Source of the DNA: Aphrocallistes beatrix
Taxonomy: Eukaryota; Porifera; Hexactinellida; Sceptrulophora; Aphrocallistidae
Assembly: GCA_963281255.1 (NCBI GenBank)
Contig: OY725493.1
Location: 3,069,857-3,133,856 of the forward strand
Reading direction: 5' to 3'
Length of the DNA stretch: 64,000 bases
Shown here: positions 1 to 12,429 of the stretch, one piece after another
Position numbering within the stretch: position 1 is the stretch's first letter
How the letters are laid out: each line of letters begins with the position of its first letter
The notes under the pieces: model-generated
The model's database searches: none
What the model was told of the DNA's origin: nothing
What the model saw: the letters and a program-made list of their open reading frames with translations, nothing else
Made by a program: the position numbers and the translations under genes

Positions 1-139
1 CCTTCTAAAGTCAAAAACTTTATGACGGTTCTGTATTCAATTCGGTCCATTTTGAGATAAATTTAGAGGCTATATATAAATTGACTTGTGTGATCATAAA
101 TGGATATATCCAAGAGGTTTGTTGAATAAAAATGGGCTT

Positions 140-1080
140 AGGAATGTCAATAAACAAGGTTGCCAAATTTATCTACTTAATGATAAAGAAAAGTGTGGTA
201 AGCTAAGAATATATTGAACTCCCATAGTACATATATTCACGGTGACAAATAAGTTATGTTACAAGCTTGATTAGGTATAAAATTTCATTTACTCAAACAA
301 ATATTTATTATGATCTTTAGAGATTATAATTCGAATATTTTCAATGTTGCTAAAATATTTTTCGAGTGTAAGACTTGGAACTGTGTTTTGTAGGGTGATT
401 TTTTGAATTAAAATGTGTCCTGACTCACAGCTAAAATCGCGAGTTAGGGCCCACAACTTTTAAAATTAACTTTCGTCTTCAAATTCTAGGAAAAATTAGC
501 TCACACATTTTTCTCGAACACAAAATTTGTTGAAATTTAGGATGTTCAGATCAGTGCATTTTGAGAACTGGTTGAATCAGATTTTTTGGTGGACAGAAAA
601 AATGTGCTATTTTGGATTATTATGTAAATGTAGCTATTTGAATTGTAAATGAATAACTTTTTCTAATTTCTGAAAATGTATTCAGTGGATTTGTGAAATA
701 TTTCCATGGTGAATGAAAGGTATCTGGTGCTAAATCGTCATGGAACATCGATTATGAAGACATTCTTTACAGAAGCATTGGGCCCTCATTCTTTTGGCTG
801 TGAGTTAGGCACTTTTTTTTTCAAAAGATTCACCTTACAAAACACAGTTCTAATTAGTAAACTGACTAGACTCGAATAATATTTTAACATCACTGAAAAT
901 ATTTGAATTACAATCTCTAAAGGCCATACTAACTAAGATTGTTTGAATAGAAGACATTTTATAAATAATCAAGCATGTAACAGAATTTATTTGCCACCCT
1001 ATAGATATAAGTAAACTATATTGTTTAAAATTTAATAACTTCATAATGGAAAGTGATAGAAGAACTCCTAAAGAATAAGC
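140..1080. repeat. Long imperfect inverted repeat (fold-back/MITE-like)
   Basis: The stretch around 240-410 is repeated in inverted orientation at about 825-1005. For example, ACTGTGTTTTGTAGGGTGA near 381 answers TCACCTTACAAAACACAGT near 830. The inner parts (CTGACTCACAGCTAAAATCGCGAG near 420 against CTGTGAGTTAGG near 800) also pair. The arms are diverged, so this is an old copy. No ORF with recognisable similarity lies inside. A TIR transposon derivative is the most likely reading; the exact ends are not resolved. Confidence 0.6.
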
Positions 1081-1494
1081 GATCAAGATAGATCTTCAAA
1101 CCATTTTATGGATACAAGCGCGATTTGGTTGCTTGCGCTGCGCGGCTGGCAGACACTTAGTGTCCAGTAGTGGAGTCCTTTGTGCGCCTAGGTTCATATT
1201 AATCAATCATGAGGTAGACCTAATATGTCTGTCTTACTGTTATAATCGATATCACTCGAAAACCTTGTGATTTTTCGAGTAATATCGATTAATAAATAAT
1301 TTGTCAAATTTTATAATTTTGACGCGTCAGTGATGAGCATTTTTTGATAGTTGTATCATATTTGAAGAATGATAATATACATAGTATATTAAATTTTCAG
1401 CCTTCTATCCCTTAATATGGCTAATTTATAGTCGAAAAGCTGAAATTTCTAAAAAAAAAGGAGACAATGACGTCACAATTCAATGATATATATA

Positions 1495-1851
1495 CACCAA
1501 CCGGACAAGTATTTCATCACTTGATTCTTTCCCATACAAATAATACTAACCGGATTTTTTCATGAAGGGCATTAAGTTCAAATTCAAAGAGATACTAAAG
1601 ATCTTCATTGCCATCATGTATAGTGGTCAAAATGAGTGTATGTAGCATAAGGTGGCACTGATTGATAGTTACAAAAAGTTAGGAATTAATGATTAATTAG
1701 AAAAATTAAATTGACTAATTTGCATGCCTATTATTCGAATCTGGAATCTGATTAGCTGTATCCCATACCGTTTAGAAGAAACACTCTTGATTAATAAACC
1801 CATTTAGTATTATTTGTATGGGAAAGTGTTGAAATACTTTTGTCCGGTTGG
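1495..1851. mobile_element. Tc1/mariner-type MITE (CACCAACCGGACAAGTATTT ends)
   Basis: Terminal inverted repeats CACCAACCGGACAAGTATTT and AAATACTTTTGTCCGGTTGG flank 357 bp with TA on both sides. Subterminal CCCATACAAATAATACTAA is mirrored at the other end. It belongs to a MITE family seen at 1866, 15058, 16733, 24478, 56948 and 60756. There is no coding capacity. Confidence 0.8.
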
Positions 1852-1865
1852 TATATATATATATA

Positions 1866-2331
1866 GTACCGGAACAAAAGTATTCGACCACCACGAAAAC
1901 TTCAATACTTTAGTATTAAAATCGGACTATTCATAAAGTAATATGTACTCAAACAGTAAGAAATACTCTATTTTTGATTTCAAATTCGTAATCCACGCAT
2001 TCTAACTACTCATAATTGAGATCCTCAACTCAATTACAAACTAACAAAAATATTATAAATATCTACCCCTGATACTTGTCCCGTCACGGCCATTAAATAT
2101 GATGGCGATTAGTGACATAAATTGGCTGAGGTTGATAATTTTCTAGATGAGAATAAGTATTTGTGTTAAAAGTTTCAAAAATTAGCAATTCGGATGTGTA
2201 GTTTATGAATCTGCAATCAAAAATAGAATAATTCTTACTGTTTGAGTACATATCATTTTATGAATAGATCCACTTGAATACTATTTGTATGGAGGTTTTT
2301 GTGGTGGTCGAATACTTTTGTCCGGGTAGTG
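1866..2331. mobile_element. Tc1/mariner-type MITE (GTACCGGAACAAAAGTATTC ends)
   Basis: Inverted ends GTACCGGAACAAAAGTATTCG and CGAATACTTTTGTCCGGGTA lie in TA-repeat flanks. The arms are palindromic over more than 100 bp, including TTTTGATTTCAAATTCG against CTGCAATCAAAAATAG. There is no ORF. It lies beside the previous MITE inside the same microsatellite. Confidence 0.78.
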
Positions 2332-2350
2332 TATATAAATAGTTTAATAG

Positions 2351-3672
2351 TCCGGTCAATATTTCGATTGAGTTTGAACAAATTGCAACAGAATATCTTA
2401 GTGGTAAATGAGCGAGGGAAGCTACTTAACTAACCATACTAAAAATCACAAAAATCCCTTTGGTGGAACATCCCTAATTGCCATTTTAAGTGCCACTTTG
2501 GGCACATTTTAAGAAGTAAATGCATATAAATTATAGTTTTAGAATATTCCAATTTGGATTACGATATTCGTGATCAGCGAGAAATTTCCCTCCTTTTAAG
2601 TGGTCACATGATTATCTTTAGAAATACTTTTTTCCCTAGCAACGCAGGAATGTATTAGAAATGTAACAACATTCCATTCCGTTCAGCTAGCTGGGCATAG
2701 TTATGCATATATCGACCCTCCGCTTCAAAAAACGTTCAAAAAACGTTGTGTCGCTTCCGAGTATTGCATAACCAAATAAAACAACAGATGCGACGCAACA
2801 TCGCGATCCATAGAAGAGTTTCAGTTGATATATTGGATTCTTTGACTCACGATTTTGCCAGGTCTCTTTTGGATCATCGTTTCTACAGCCGGAAACCCCC
2901 CCCCCCCCACATCAGCAACAGCCGATACCACAGTCTCAGGGTATATTATCATGTTAAAGCGGTATGTAGACTAGGGCTGGAATCTAAATGATGGGAAGTT
3001 GCTTTCATTAATAACTGCTCTGCCACCAATTCATGAATCCCTACTGGATACCATCAGGGCAACTGCAAATCTGACTCCAGAGCCCAGAGGTGCACTTGTG
3101 GAAACTGTTCACCTGCTTGTGGAGTGTGTAAAGGACAAAGTGCATCAATTCGTCAGTCCCTGAACTAATCACTGAAGATGGCTAGTAATTTGAGTTCTTT
3201 CGGAATGTTCTACCAAAGGGATATTTTGGATTTTACTGTGTCATTATAGTAGTTTCTCTCGTCAAAATTTTCTAATAAATTCTGTTGCAAATAGTCCATA
3301 CTTAAACCACAGACTAACTCGACCTGAATAGCTAGGTATATTTTTCAATGTAATGAATACCTTTTGAGTTATGCCGCCACCAAGGATTGGAGTTTTGTCA
3401 AAATTGGCAGTTTAGATCAAAAAAAGCATCCAAAAGGAGTATTGTTTGAACTTTACTAATTTCAACTTCATTCTCGCCCGAAAGTGGGCTTTTTAACAAT
3501 TTTCATTTTGACCTCCACACTGATTTAATCTCAAGTGCTTTTCGACGAATACAAATAAAAATGAATAATAATTAGTATTGGGGACCTTTAGATAAATTTT
3601 AAACAATATCAACATAGGATATATAATAACAAAAGCAAGAGTTCTACACAATTTAATTTGAATTCATAGTGA
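2351..3672. other. Intergenic or 3' flank of the Atrophin-like gene; no recognised gene
   Basis: No feature is recognised. A run of 13 C residues sits at 2896-2908. Plus-strand frame 3020-3163 encodes 47 codons ending in a stop (begins LPPIHESLLDTIRATANLTP) with coding-like composition; I do not recognise it, and it could be the end of a decayed transposon gene. Sequence just below 3673 would be the 3' untranslated region of the minus-strand gene. Confidence 0.4.
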
Positions 3673-5002
3673 TTACTTTGTATTTTCATTTAGATCTGAA
3701 TTTAATAATTGCTCTGAAGAAACCCTAAAGGGTAAAGAAGAAAGTTGTAAAATATCGTTGGGTATAGGCAAAATACCAGATATTGTAGGTTTAGTTGGTG
3801 ATTGTGATGAGTGAATAGTTTGGGACTGAAAAAACTGTGGAGGGACAATGTGCGACATTTGGCTATTAACCTGAGGATGGAATAACTGGCCATGGTAGGG
3901 AGCCTGTAGCTGCTGATTAGAATGTGAAAGAGGAGGAATTTGTGATAAGAAATAAGTATTCATTTGGTTAGAATACAATTGATTTTGTAACAGATTCAGA
4001 TAATTTTGATATATATTTTTGTCATGCTCGATATTAGATATATCAACAGTGAATTTGTCGTTAGTTGGAGCAAAGTTTAGATAATGTGGAGGTACATTTG
4101 TTTCGTGTACCTGATTCACAAGCATATTATTCGAAATTATGGTCGGTAGGGAATTCATATTAGAAAGATTTATTACAGAGGGGGTGTGGGTAGTTTTAGA
4201 TGATAATAGAACATTTGGAACTGATTGATTTGATTTTGCGCATGAATTATCTGAAGTAAAATTATGTCCAATCATAGGAGATTCAAACATTTGAGTCGAG
4301 GTAGGAATTTGTGGTTGTAGAGTGTTTGAACTAGTCATATTAGTTGTAGAAGTTTGACTTAATTCCCGTGACTCTATTTCTGAGGCAGAAATCACAGTGG
4401 GAATAGATGCTTTTGCCTCAGCAGAAGATGGCTTACACTTTGAAGACGGTGGTAATATAAAATTATGTACAATTGGATTTGAATAGGATAAACCTGAATC
4501 AGTTTCGACACTGCTATATCCAATATGCGACAATGATTGTGAAGAAATGGATGCTTTCGGAATACACTTATCTGCAATTGACGAATTGTAACAAGTTTTA
4601 GATTGCTGACAATTTGAGTCAATTAATTGAATAGGGATTTTAGATGTATATGTATTAAAATAGGAATCTGAAACGTGAGAGATAGCTGCAATATGGGGAG
4701 CAACCATAGAAACATTTGTCGTATTTGTGCTAGAATCTTTTGATCGAGTTGAAACTAGACTTGATTCTACATTCTGGGGTCTATTATTAATCAAATCAGA
4801 AATGTTGGGTTTGGGTTGGAAGTCTAATCGAGCGGCTCCTTGGCGAGGTTCAGATGAAAATAATACAAAATCACGCTTCAAAGTTGGAGAGGGAGATTCT
4901 GAAAGAGATTCGATGGTTGAATCATCAACACAATTATCCACATAAGATGTAGTAGATACTTTAAAGCCATCTTGATCATGAACAATAACATGAATATCCG
5001 AA
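3673..5002 (-). CDS. Atrophin/RERE-like gene, probable last coding exon
   Basis: Open minus-strand exon. A pyrimidine-rich TTTTTTAG acceptor sits directly above 5002, and about 443 codons run to a stop at 3673-3675. The protein is rich in Ser, Asn, Gln, Thr and Pro with no folded domain that I recognise, consistent with the disordered C-terminal half of Atrophin-family corepressors. It is linked to the exon 22214-23196 by phase: that exon ends with two bases of a codon, and this one needs exactly one base before its open frame (TCG GAT ATT). There is no in-frame ATG near the 5' end, so it is not a first exon. The similarity is compositional only. Phase agreement has a one-in-three chance of being accidental, so membership in the same gene is an inference. 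Confidence 0.6.
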
Positions 5003-5373
5003 CTAAAAAATGAAGATATTATTAAATCCTATTCAAAATAAACACTAAAATCAATACACTTATAAAACAACACACCAAAATGTTAGAAACACACTGTTAT
5101 CCAGTTTTTACCTTTACCTCTAATTTATTGCATTATATTTACTTTGTAAACATGGATTTTAGATGAAAGTGAAGAAACATGATTAAAATGTATATATATT
5201 TTATTGAATTAGGGGCAAAATAGATATTAGATTATAATATTATCCACCTTTGATAATGAGTGTTATCTAAGCGGCGGATTCGAAATCACAATTAATCGCT
5301 TATAAATCTTGCTTAATTCCCATATCCTTTGGAATTGTATTCCCATCCTGTGGATTTTTCATTCAATAATATA

Positions 5374-6300
5374 CAGGGTGGTCAAAAAAACGGTACCCTG
5401 TAATGTTTAAGAAATAAAGTCGATATTTTTTAGGCTAGATGAATTAAACTTCACAGTTAACAAGTATAACCAATTTACTAAGAGTGTATAAAATCTTAGA
5501 ACGATTGAATTTAATCTTCTTGTATTTTAAAACACATATGCTCCAGGTGGCCTCCATCCAGATCATTAAATTTCTTCAATCGCAAACAGAATTTTTCCAA
5601 TAGGCTCTTGAGAACAGCTGGCTTGATGGCTTTACTTTCCTTTTCAATGTTCTTCTAGAGTTCAGTGGTTTGTGGGCTTATTCTGATAAACACTGTTCCT
5701 AAGTCAGACCCACAAGGAGTAATCTGGTGGATTCAAGTCAGGCGAATGTGGTGCCCACTCAATTTTGAAATTGTTGCAGATTACCTTGGCTTTGGAGTGA
5801 TGAGCAGTGTGTGAGGTAGACCATCCTGTTGAAACTAGGATATGTTCAGTTGAGAAGGCTGATTACTCTGGAGCATCTTCCAGAACTGTTCAACGATATT
5901 TATGTAGCGTTCGTTGTTCACTGTTAATGCGGGGCCCATTTTTTCAAAATAAAACTATCCAAATCTCCCCTTCATCGAAACTGCACACCACATTTTGACC
6001 TTCTGTGAGTGCAAGGGTCTTTCAGTAACATCAGTAGGATGTTCATAAACCTAATACACATTATTTTATGAATTTATGTTGCCACCAAGATGAAATGTGC
6101 CTCATCAGATGTGAAAAGCAATAGCAAGAAATTTAGTCTGAATATGATAGGGATGCAAATCCAAGCCAAACTTTAACACCAGTAGAAGAGTAATCCTCTA
6201 GAAACCAACACATTGGGACCTATTTCTTGACGATCTCTTTGGTGAATTAAGAAGACAACAGAGATAAGAAGTTGCTAAGGCAGTTACATTTATAATAGTT
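5374..6300 (-). pseudogene. Decayed Tc1/mariner-superfamily transposase
   Basis: Minus-strand fragments in shifting frames read, in order: HLGGNINS, ERPLHSQKVKMWCAVS, GPALTVNNERYINI, FQQDG, APHSPDLNPPDYSLW and LDGGHLEHM. These are the ordered motifs of DDE-superfamily transposases with two catalytic Asp in QQDG and SPDLNPPD. Several stops and frameshifts make it dead. The left end begins at a TA with CAGGGTGGTCAAAAAAACGG (5374), like a Tc1-type terminus; a matching right end was not found. Confidence 0.65.
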
Positions 6301-6860
6301 TCAAATAAGCACAATGTTATTTTTGTGGGGTAAAGACTGCATAAAATTTAGTTTTAATTCAGTCAAATGGGTGAATTTTGAAATTTCAAAAAATCTTTGT
6401 TTTTGACAAAGAATTTGTTTATAATCCAATCAAAACCCCCCAAGGGGGCTTTTAAGATGGAAAAAGCCCTGTTTCAGCAGATGGGCCTTTTAGCAAAATT
6501 TCCAAAATCCAATCCTTTGCGGTAGTATAAATCAGCGGGGTTTTATGCTATCGTCATTTTATTAAAGGGAATCAAGTGAGATGGTGGTCAGAATCGTTGA
6601 GACGTTTCAATTTTAAATTTATTTCAAATTAACTTAGCAATATTATAAGTTTAACAAGTTCCTTGCCTTAACCAAGACTTCCTCCGAATCTTAACCCCAA
6701 GCAACGTATTTCATCCAGCGAAAACATCTTTCTCTTAAAAGATGTCCCAACAAAGAAGGAGATAGGATTTCATTATCTCAAACTATGATAACATACCTTG
6801 AATTTCATTGCCAACTATGCAGAATAGTATAAATGTTTAACAACGAGATCAGGACTGTAT

Positions 6861-7389
6861 AAACTCATTTGAGTTGGCAAAATCAACTCATTTTTCTGAA
6901 AGAGTTGAATGATGAGTTGGTACTGGTCAAATGAATTAGTTGAATGAGTTGATCAATCATTGAAAAGAGTTGAAATGAGTTCAACTGATTTTAGAAATGA
7001 GTTGGTTCAACCAACTCATTTTGAAATGAGTTGGTTCAAACCAACTCCTTTTAGTTATTAATCAATCATATTCGTTGCCATGGCAAATAAGAGTTTAGTT
7101 ACATTTGATTATTTAAGTCTTCTAAATCTATACATTTCTCACTCTGGGTCAAGTCTTATTCATGTTGACTCATTTCATTATATTAGCATATTTTTTAATT
7201 AATTATTCTGAATGTATTAATTATTAAATTTGAGTTGAATGATTTGAAATGAGTTGGATGAATTGAGATGAGTTTAATGAGTTGGAATGAGTTGGTTGCT
7301 TCAAACTGGATGAATTGAATGGGTTGGTACAATAAAAATGAAAGAGTTGGTCCCGAGAAAATGAGTTCTTTTGCCAACTCAAAATGAGG
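6861..7389. mobile_element. TIR element made largely of GAGTTG repeats
   Basis: The ends read ACTCATTTGAGTTGGCAAAA and TTTTGCCAACTCAAAATGAG (inverted). Between them the unit TGAGTTG recurs dozens of times on both strands, so the whole 0.5 kb can fold on itself. No coding sequence. Probably a MITE built from subterminal repeats of a larger DNA transposon. Confidence 0.65.
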
Positions 7390-7877
7390 AGAAATAGCTC
7401 TGGACGAGATGATGTACCTTGAGATGCACTATTCCAAGAAAAAGGCCATCAAAGGACCAAATAGTATCATCCATAGCATTCTAATACACTAAGGCAATTG
7501 CGCAGACCTTTTTTTCTGGACCATGGATTGGTTAAATGAGCTAAGTGAATTTTTCTGAAAATTGTTGGATTATGCTGGTATATAACTTCGTATATTATAT
7601 AATGATCCTTTTCATTAATACTGCATCGATTTTCTTCAAATTGGTTCGAGGATGGCACTGAGATAATTTGTGGTTAAACTAATTTTAAGCAACCATATTA
7701 CTTATATATTAACATACTACTTACTTGTTTAGTTTTAAAATCAACCACATGAATTATATATTTATTTATTACATTGTTGTGAAGTTTTACAGATCACTGT
7801 CTTTTCCTATACACGGCTCAAATTTGACCCGAAACACTCCACATAAACTTCAATCTTTATTACTCTTCCGGAACGAC

Positions 7878-8337
7878 ATGTCCTGTGTTGTTCCAGGCTG
7901 CAAGTCCAACTATAAAAGTGAAGCATAATATCCCTCTCCTTTTCATTTCCCAAAGAATCGTTTAGGGTAATTCAACGCCCACGGAAAGACTAGGAAGCAA
8001 ACACGCTAATGTGAGTAAGTTTCTATCATTTATGTGTTATACGTATTAACTGATTGTCACATTTACACTTCTACTCACCGTTTAGATATGTATACATTAT
8101 TTCAAACCAGATGACATCGAGAGAACCATTACCTACAATGACGGGCTTCGTACTGTTACAGTTTTCAGGATAGAATAGCTCTAAAGAAAACTTCAGTACC
8201 CAGTATATTCCCCGACAACCCTTTCTATCTTTCTGAATGGAATTCCAAGCCTAAGAGAGTATCTTTGGACCACACTGAACGAATGCTGATGGAATCTGCC
8301 TACTCTAAGAGCATAACTGACAATGAAGAAAAGGTAG
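7878..8337 (+). pseudogene. THAP-domain gene remnant
   Basis: The first segment (7878 onward) reads MSCVVPGCKSNYKSEA, then (with stops) PSPFHFPKN: the first two cysteines and hydrophobic core of a THAP C2CH zinc finger. A second segment from about 8087 reads ICIHYFKPDDIERT, giving the C-x2-H half. It is followed in shifted frames by SVPSIFPDNP, which resembles the AVPTIF box ending THAP domains. An interval of about 100 bp between the halves starts GTGAGTAAG and could be an intron. Several stops show decay. THAP domains occur in host factors and in P-element-type transposases; the catalytic part is absent, so which it was cannot be told. Confidence 0.65.
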
Positions 8338-8339
8338 AT

Positions 8340-9611
8340 AAGTTCTTAGTTAGTTCATTTTCACATCTTCTTTCTTAGCTTAGCGACCTCGACGCTCGAC
8401 CTACGAAACGCCTGGATAGCTCATGTGTCCAATAACTATTTTTATTTTTTATTAAGATAATTTTCAGAAACCTATATTTACTAACAGACTCGAATACAAA
8501 ATGATCCATTAAAACTGAATAAAGTATCATTTCAGCTTACATTGTCAGATATCTAGTTCAAACTACGGTTTAATATTTCTTATTGTCAAATTTTGGATAG
8601 TCACGTCGACTTCAATTATTTAATCATCTCACATTTTTGTCGATTAAACAACAATCCAATAATCCTAGTGATAGGACTGTTAATTGGGACCGTGTTTCAT
8701 CTCCGTCCGCATCAATATTTAGCTACCGAATATATTGTCATCCCATTATATTTCAGGTACAAGGATTTATTGCTAGAGATTGAGTTATACAGTCGATATA
8801 CCAGCATTTCAAAATATATTGATGTTATTGAGATTTCAATGCGTGAATTGAATGTTTGTAGCCAATTATACATCAAATTATCAGCCTTGATTATATTATA
8901 AAATAATGAGATAATGGTCATGATATAACGCCTTCCCGCATCCCCACTGAAGGTCTTTTTACAGCTGAAACAACTTTACCATTAACAATAGTAGCTCTTA
9001 AATAATATTTGAATAGTTTGCAGGGATTTTAAATGGAGAAATGCATTTAATAGATTTTGATTTTGAGTTTGCTACAAATGAAATAAAATATATTGCTGAC
9101 CTGTATTTGATGATTCACAAATTAAGTACCTAAATGACGTGGCTGGGTGTGCAGTTTTCTCTTATACAAAAATATAACCTATTTAACAACTGATAAACGA
9201 TGTTAGTATCAAATGATGCAGGAACTCAATAAATTATCGTAGATTTATTAGACAGTTATCACTTATGTATCCATATATTGCTGTTATCGACTGCGTTACT
9301 ACTTGTATTATCCATAAAACTTCAAATTGCTAACTCTAAAGTTCTTCGAAAACAGTTTTATCCCGGTTCAACTCGTACTAAATTACTAGTATTAATTTTA
9401 ATCATAGTTGATGACAAATGGATTGATACGTGGAGAGAGAATTGTGTTGTTGTGAATGTATGACGATGGGATACTATATTCATAAAAATTGTAAAAACCA
9501 TGCGTAACCGTATCCTCGCTAAAAATTTAGGAATTATAATGCTATAATGTCAAAAACAGACAACTCTAAACTTTAAAAGTATAATAATTCTTCTCTTTCT
9601 TAGGAATGGTG
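8340..9611. other. No recognised feature
   Basis: AT-rich intronic sequence. Open frames at 8593-8901 and 9278-9463 have no recognisable similarity and look like chance frames. Confidence 0.4.
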
Positions 9612-9935
9612 TGACAAGACCGGATAAAGGATGAAGAAAGAGAAGTGATGTCTAACGGAATAACAACTTTTTGATCTTCCTTAATCTTAGAATATTATCT
9701 TCTCTTTATAAGATCCCTCAGTTTACTAATTTTAATTCATGCAATAATGGTTATTCGTAATTAGTGTCTAATTGTTAATCATGCCGTGCTGTGCTATGAA
9801 TATATTTCGAATGTATTTGTTTGTTTGCTAATTAAAATTTAACTTATTATGATTATAAACGCTCATTTATTAAGTACTTAACCTTTTGAACCCAATGATA
9901 TGTCTCTTTCTTCATCCTTTATCCGGTCTTGGTTC
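9612..9935. repeat. Inverted repeat pair with about 28-bp arms
   Basis: AAGACCGGATAAAGGATGAA near 9616 continues into GAAAGAGA and is answered by TCTCTTTCTTCATCCTTTATCCGGTCTT near 9905-9932. Outside these, GTGTGA and TCACAC also match. About 260 bp of AT-rich sequence lie between. Probably a small MITE. Confidence 0.6.
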
Positions 9936-10231
9936 AACACAAAAATCACACCTTAATACCATTTAGAAATAGGGTTAAAACTGCTTAGAAAATCGCTAAA
10001 ATTGTCCTTAGAATGACCTGTTGCGCAATGATATGACGACTAATCGACATTTTTCCAACGGATACTATATGTACTTTGATACCATGTTTATATATGCTGG
10101 TAATACATTTTTAATGCCTATTCTGCATGGTTAACGATTTTAGGCTAATCGTGTATTAATCCATTCGGCTACTACTTCATCCCTAGTCCATAATTTTCAG
10201 TCTACTGTGAGGCATTATTAGGTAGGCTATG

Positions 10232-10361
10232 GACAGACGTATTTAGAGATTTCATCTCCCATATAATTAATCAATGGTGACCACAGGCGCCCAAAGGGCG
10301 CCTCCGGCGGACACAAAGTGTCCGCCAGCCGCGCAGCCCAAGCAAGTGAAGCTCGCTTGTT
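10232..10361 (+). mobile_element. Helitron-like repeat, 3'-end fragment
   Basis: Contains the family's 3' signature in order: AATCAATGGTGACC, the GGCGCCC-AAA-GGGCGCC hairpin, GGCGGACAC-AAA-GTGTCCGCC, CAGCCGCGCAG and terminal GCTCGCTTG followed by T. The 5' two thirds are missing. Plus orientation. Confidence 0.75.
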
Positions 10362-10369
10362 TTTATGAA

Positions 10370-12425
10370 GAGGAAAGAGCTTTAAGGACTAGGAAAAAAG
10401 GCTCCAAATAGTTGGAAGCAGGAGGAGATAAATCAAGAATGCATAAATCGAAGCTCTCTGCATCTTAAAGAGAGGAAAGAAAAATATTCGCCATTCTGAA
10501 GCCCAGTTTTAAATTATTTCAAGAATATAATTTGCAGTTCTAAAGAAAGCAATTCAAATTAGGGCCCCTCAAGACGATTGAAAAAGTAAATTATGAAAAT
10601 ATTAAGTGAGAAACTTTTGAACCTGGTAACAGAAAAAAATCTTGGCTAATCGGTACGGCTATGTGATTGCTCCTAGAAGCAAATATCCAAATTTAAACTA
10701 TATTCTAGTAAATCTTTACCAAGAGGCATTAGAAACAAATAAAACTTATATATCAACTTGGATGATCAAATTGATTAGGACACAATAATGTATAGAGTTA
10801 TAGACACTATAGTATAGTCTACTATGGGTATATTGATTTAACAATTGAGATTGTATTTATCTACAGTCCAGGCAAAAAATCTGGAATATTCTATGTAAAT
10901 ATGAAGATTCTAGCTTTAGCAAAAATAACAAATTTTAATAATGCAGAATATTTTTTATCAATTTAATGCAATGAAAATCTAGTCTACTCTTTCTATAACA
11001 CGAAAAGTATGAAATATGTAATTAAAATATATTATATGTTTATTACCGGGTAAATTTAAAAAAATGGAAAATACTAGAATATTGCAGACTTTTTTCAGGG
11101 AATGTATAGTAATCATAATGTAAATACCTAATAGCTCACAGTGGGTTACTGACGGGAAATAGGAAAAATTTCTACTATGCTCAGATCGTTTTAAAATATT
11201 ACCATGGTCTTCGTCATAGCTATAAACCAAGGAAAAACTATTTCCATATTCTAAATCAAAATTATCCATATACGTAGATATTTTTACTTACTATTTGCGA
11301 TTACTTTGGCATTAACCCTTAAATTACCTGGGATCATTTCTTTTTATAGCAAAGACCCCACACTTCTAAGGTTTCCCCGCCCAAAATGACTTAACCGGAA
11401 ATGAGTTAGCAAAAATCTAGCGCATTTTAATTTGAACGAATATTTTGTTGCTTCATGATCCTCACTGATACATAGCACTTGTTCTCAATAGGCTTTCAAC
11501 ACACTTGGGCTGGGGTTTCATACATGATAAATATAACTTAGATCATTATGAATCATTATAGTAACAATCCTTTGTGAAAATATAAGCTATCTTAAACCTA
11601 GCCTCTCGACCTGATATGCTTATCCAATCAATCTGTTCAGGCCCCTAGTATTGTTAGTAAACTTATAGTGCCGTTTCGTGCCGTTGTAACAAACGTATTT
11701 TTCAAGTAACTTATGTTATTATCTTGCAATTTAATCTATTTCAAGCCACGCGAAACCGCGCGCTGTTGATGCTCGTAAGCTCAGGACCTCAAATTTTCAA
11801 ATAAATTATGGCATAATATACATATTAGTAAATTAGCATATTCATTCACAGCCTTTGAGAAAATCAGAGAGGCCCGGGCCACTGCTAGAATTTAGACTAC
11901 GATTCCAATAAATTAAAACATGAGAAATGATAAATATTATACGATAATATAAGTGTAATTATGTGAATACAAACGAGCTTTAAATGATACTCTTCTAGCC
12001 TTTTTCTGTGCGAATGCATCAATTAATGAGGTAAATATAATATTTATGCAATATCATAATTGATATTAAGCATAGCATGCCCAGTTAAACGCTCGGCATA
12101 GTTGAACGGTGGTAATTTGTAAATATTTTCAAACTTTTATATACACAAGCGCGCTTTAGTGGTGCGGCATAGCAAAACAATTGTGCATTTTGTGATAAAA
12201 GCACCAAAATATGAACACATGTACTTTGATATACTATGAACATTTTTGGAAATTGGGCCACCTGAAACAATGCCTATGTCAGCCATGACAGCTGGCCCCA
12301 AATTACCACGTCCGATAGTATTGCTGGAATGGTCCCCTATCAATAACTTCTTTTAATTACACCAGATCATATTTTGAATGTTAGATTCGTGTCCAGCACG
12401 AAATTTCCTGCAATTTGATATATAT
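10370..12425. other. No recognised feature
   Basis: AT-rich intronic sequence without a coding frame that I can support. Short frames at 10979-11269 and 12085-12343 (minus strand) lack similarity and codon structure. Confidence 0.4.
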
Positions 12426-12429
12426 ATTG

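Larger units (their letters stand above)
1115..2350 (-). mobile_element. Helitron-like non-autonomous repeat, copy 1, with two MITE insertions
   Basis: Minus-strand copy of the dispersed family described at 51923-52437. Its 3' hairpin end (CAAGCGCG...GCGGCTGGC) starts at 1115. The body runs through a TGACGTCA palindrome near 1468. The TA-rich microsatellite holds two MITEs (1495-1851 and 1866-2331), after which a degraded 5' end (AGTTTAATAGT) is seen near 2340. The GC-rich hairpins are partly decayed in this copy. Confidence 0.6.

Noticed and set aside
2746-2991. 81-codon ORF with a proline run
   Set aside because: The proline run is a C homopolymer; no similarity recognised and no supporting splice or start context.
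8593-8901. 102-codon ORF
   Set aside because: AT-rich, hydrophobic by composition, overlapped by an equally long antisense frame; looks like chance.
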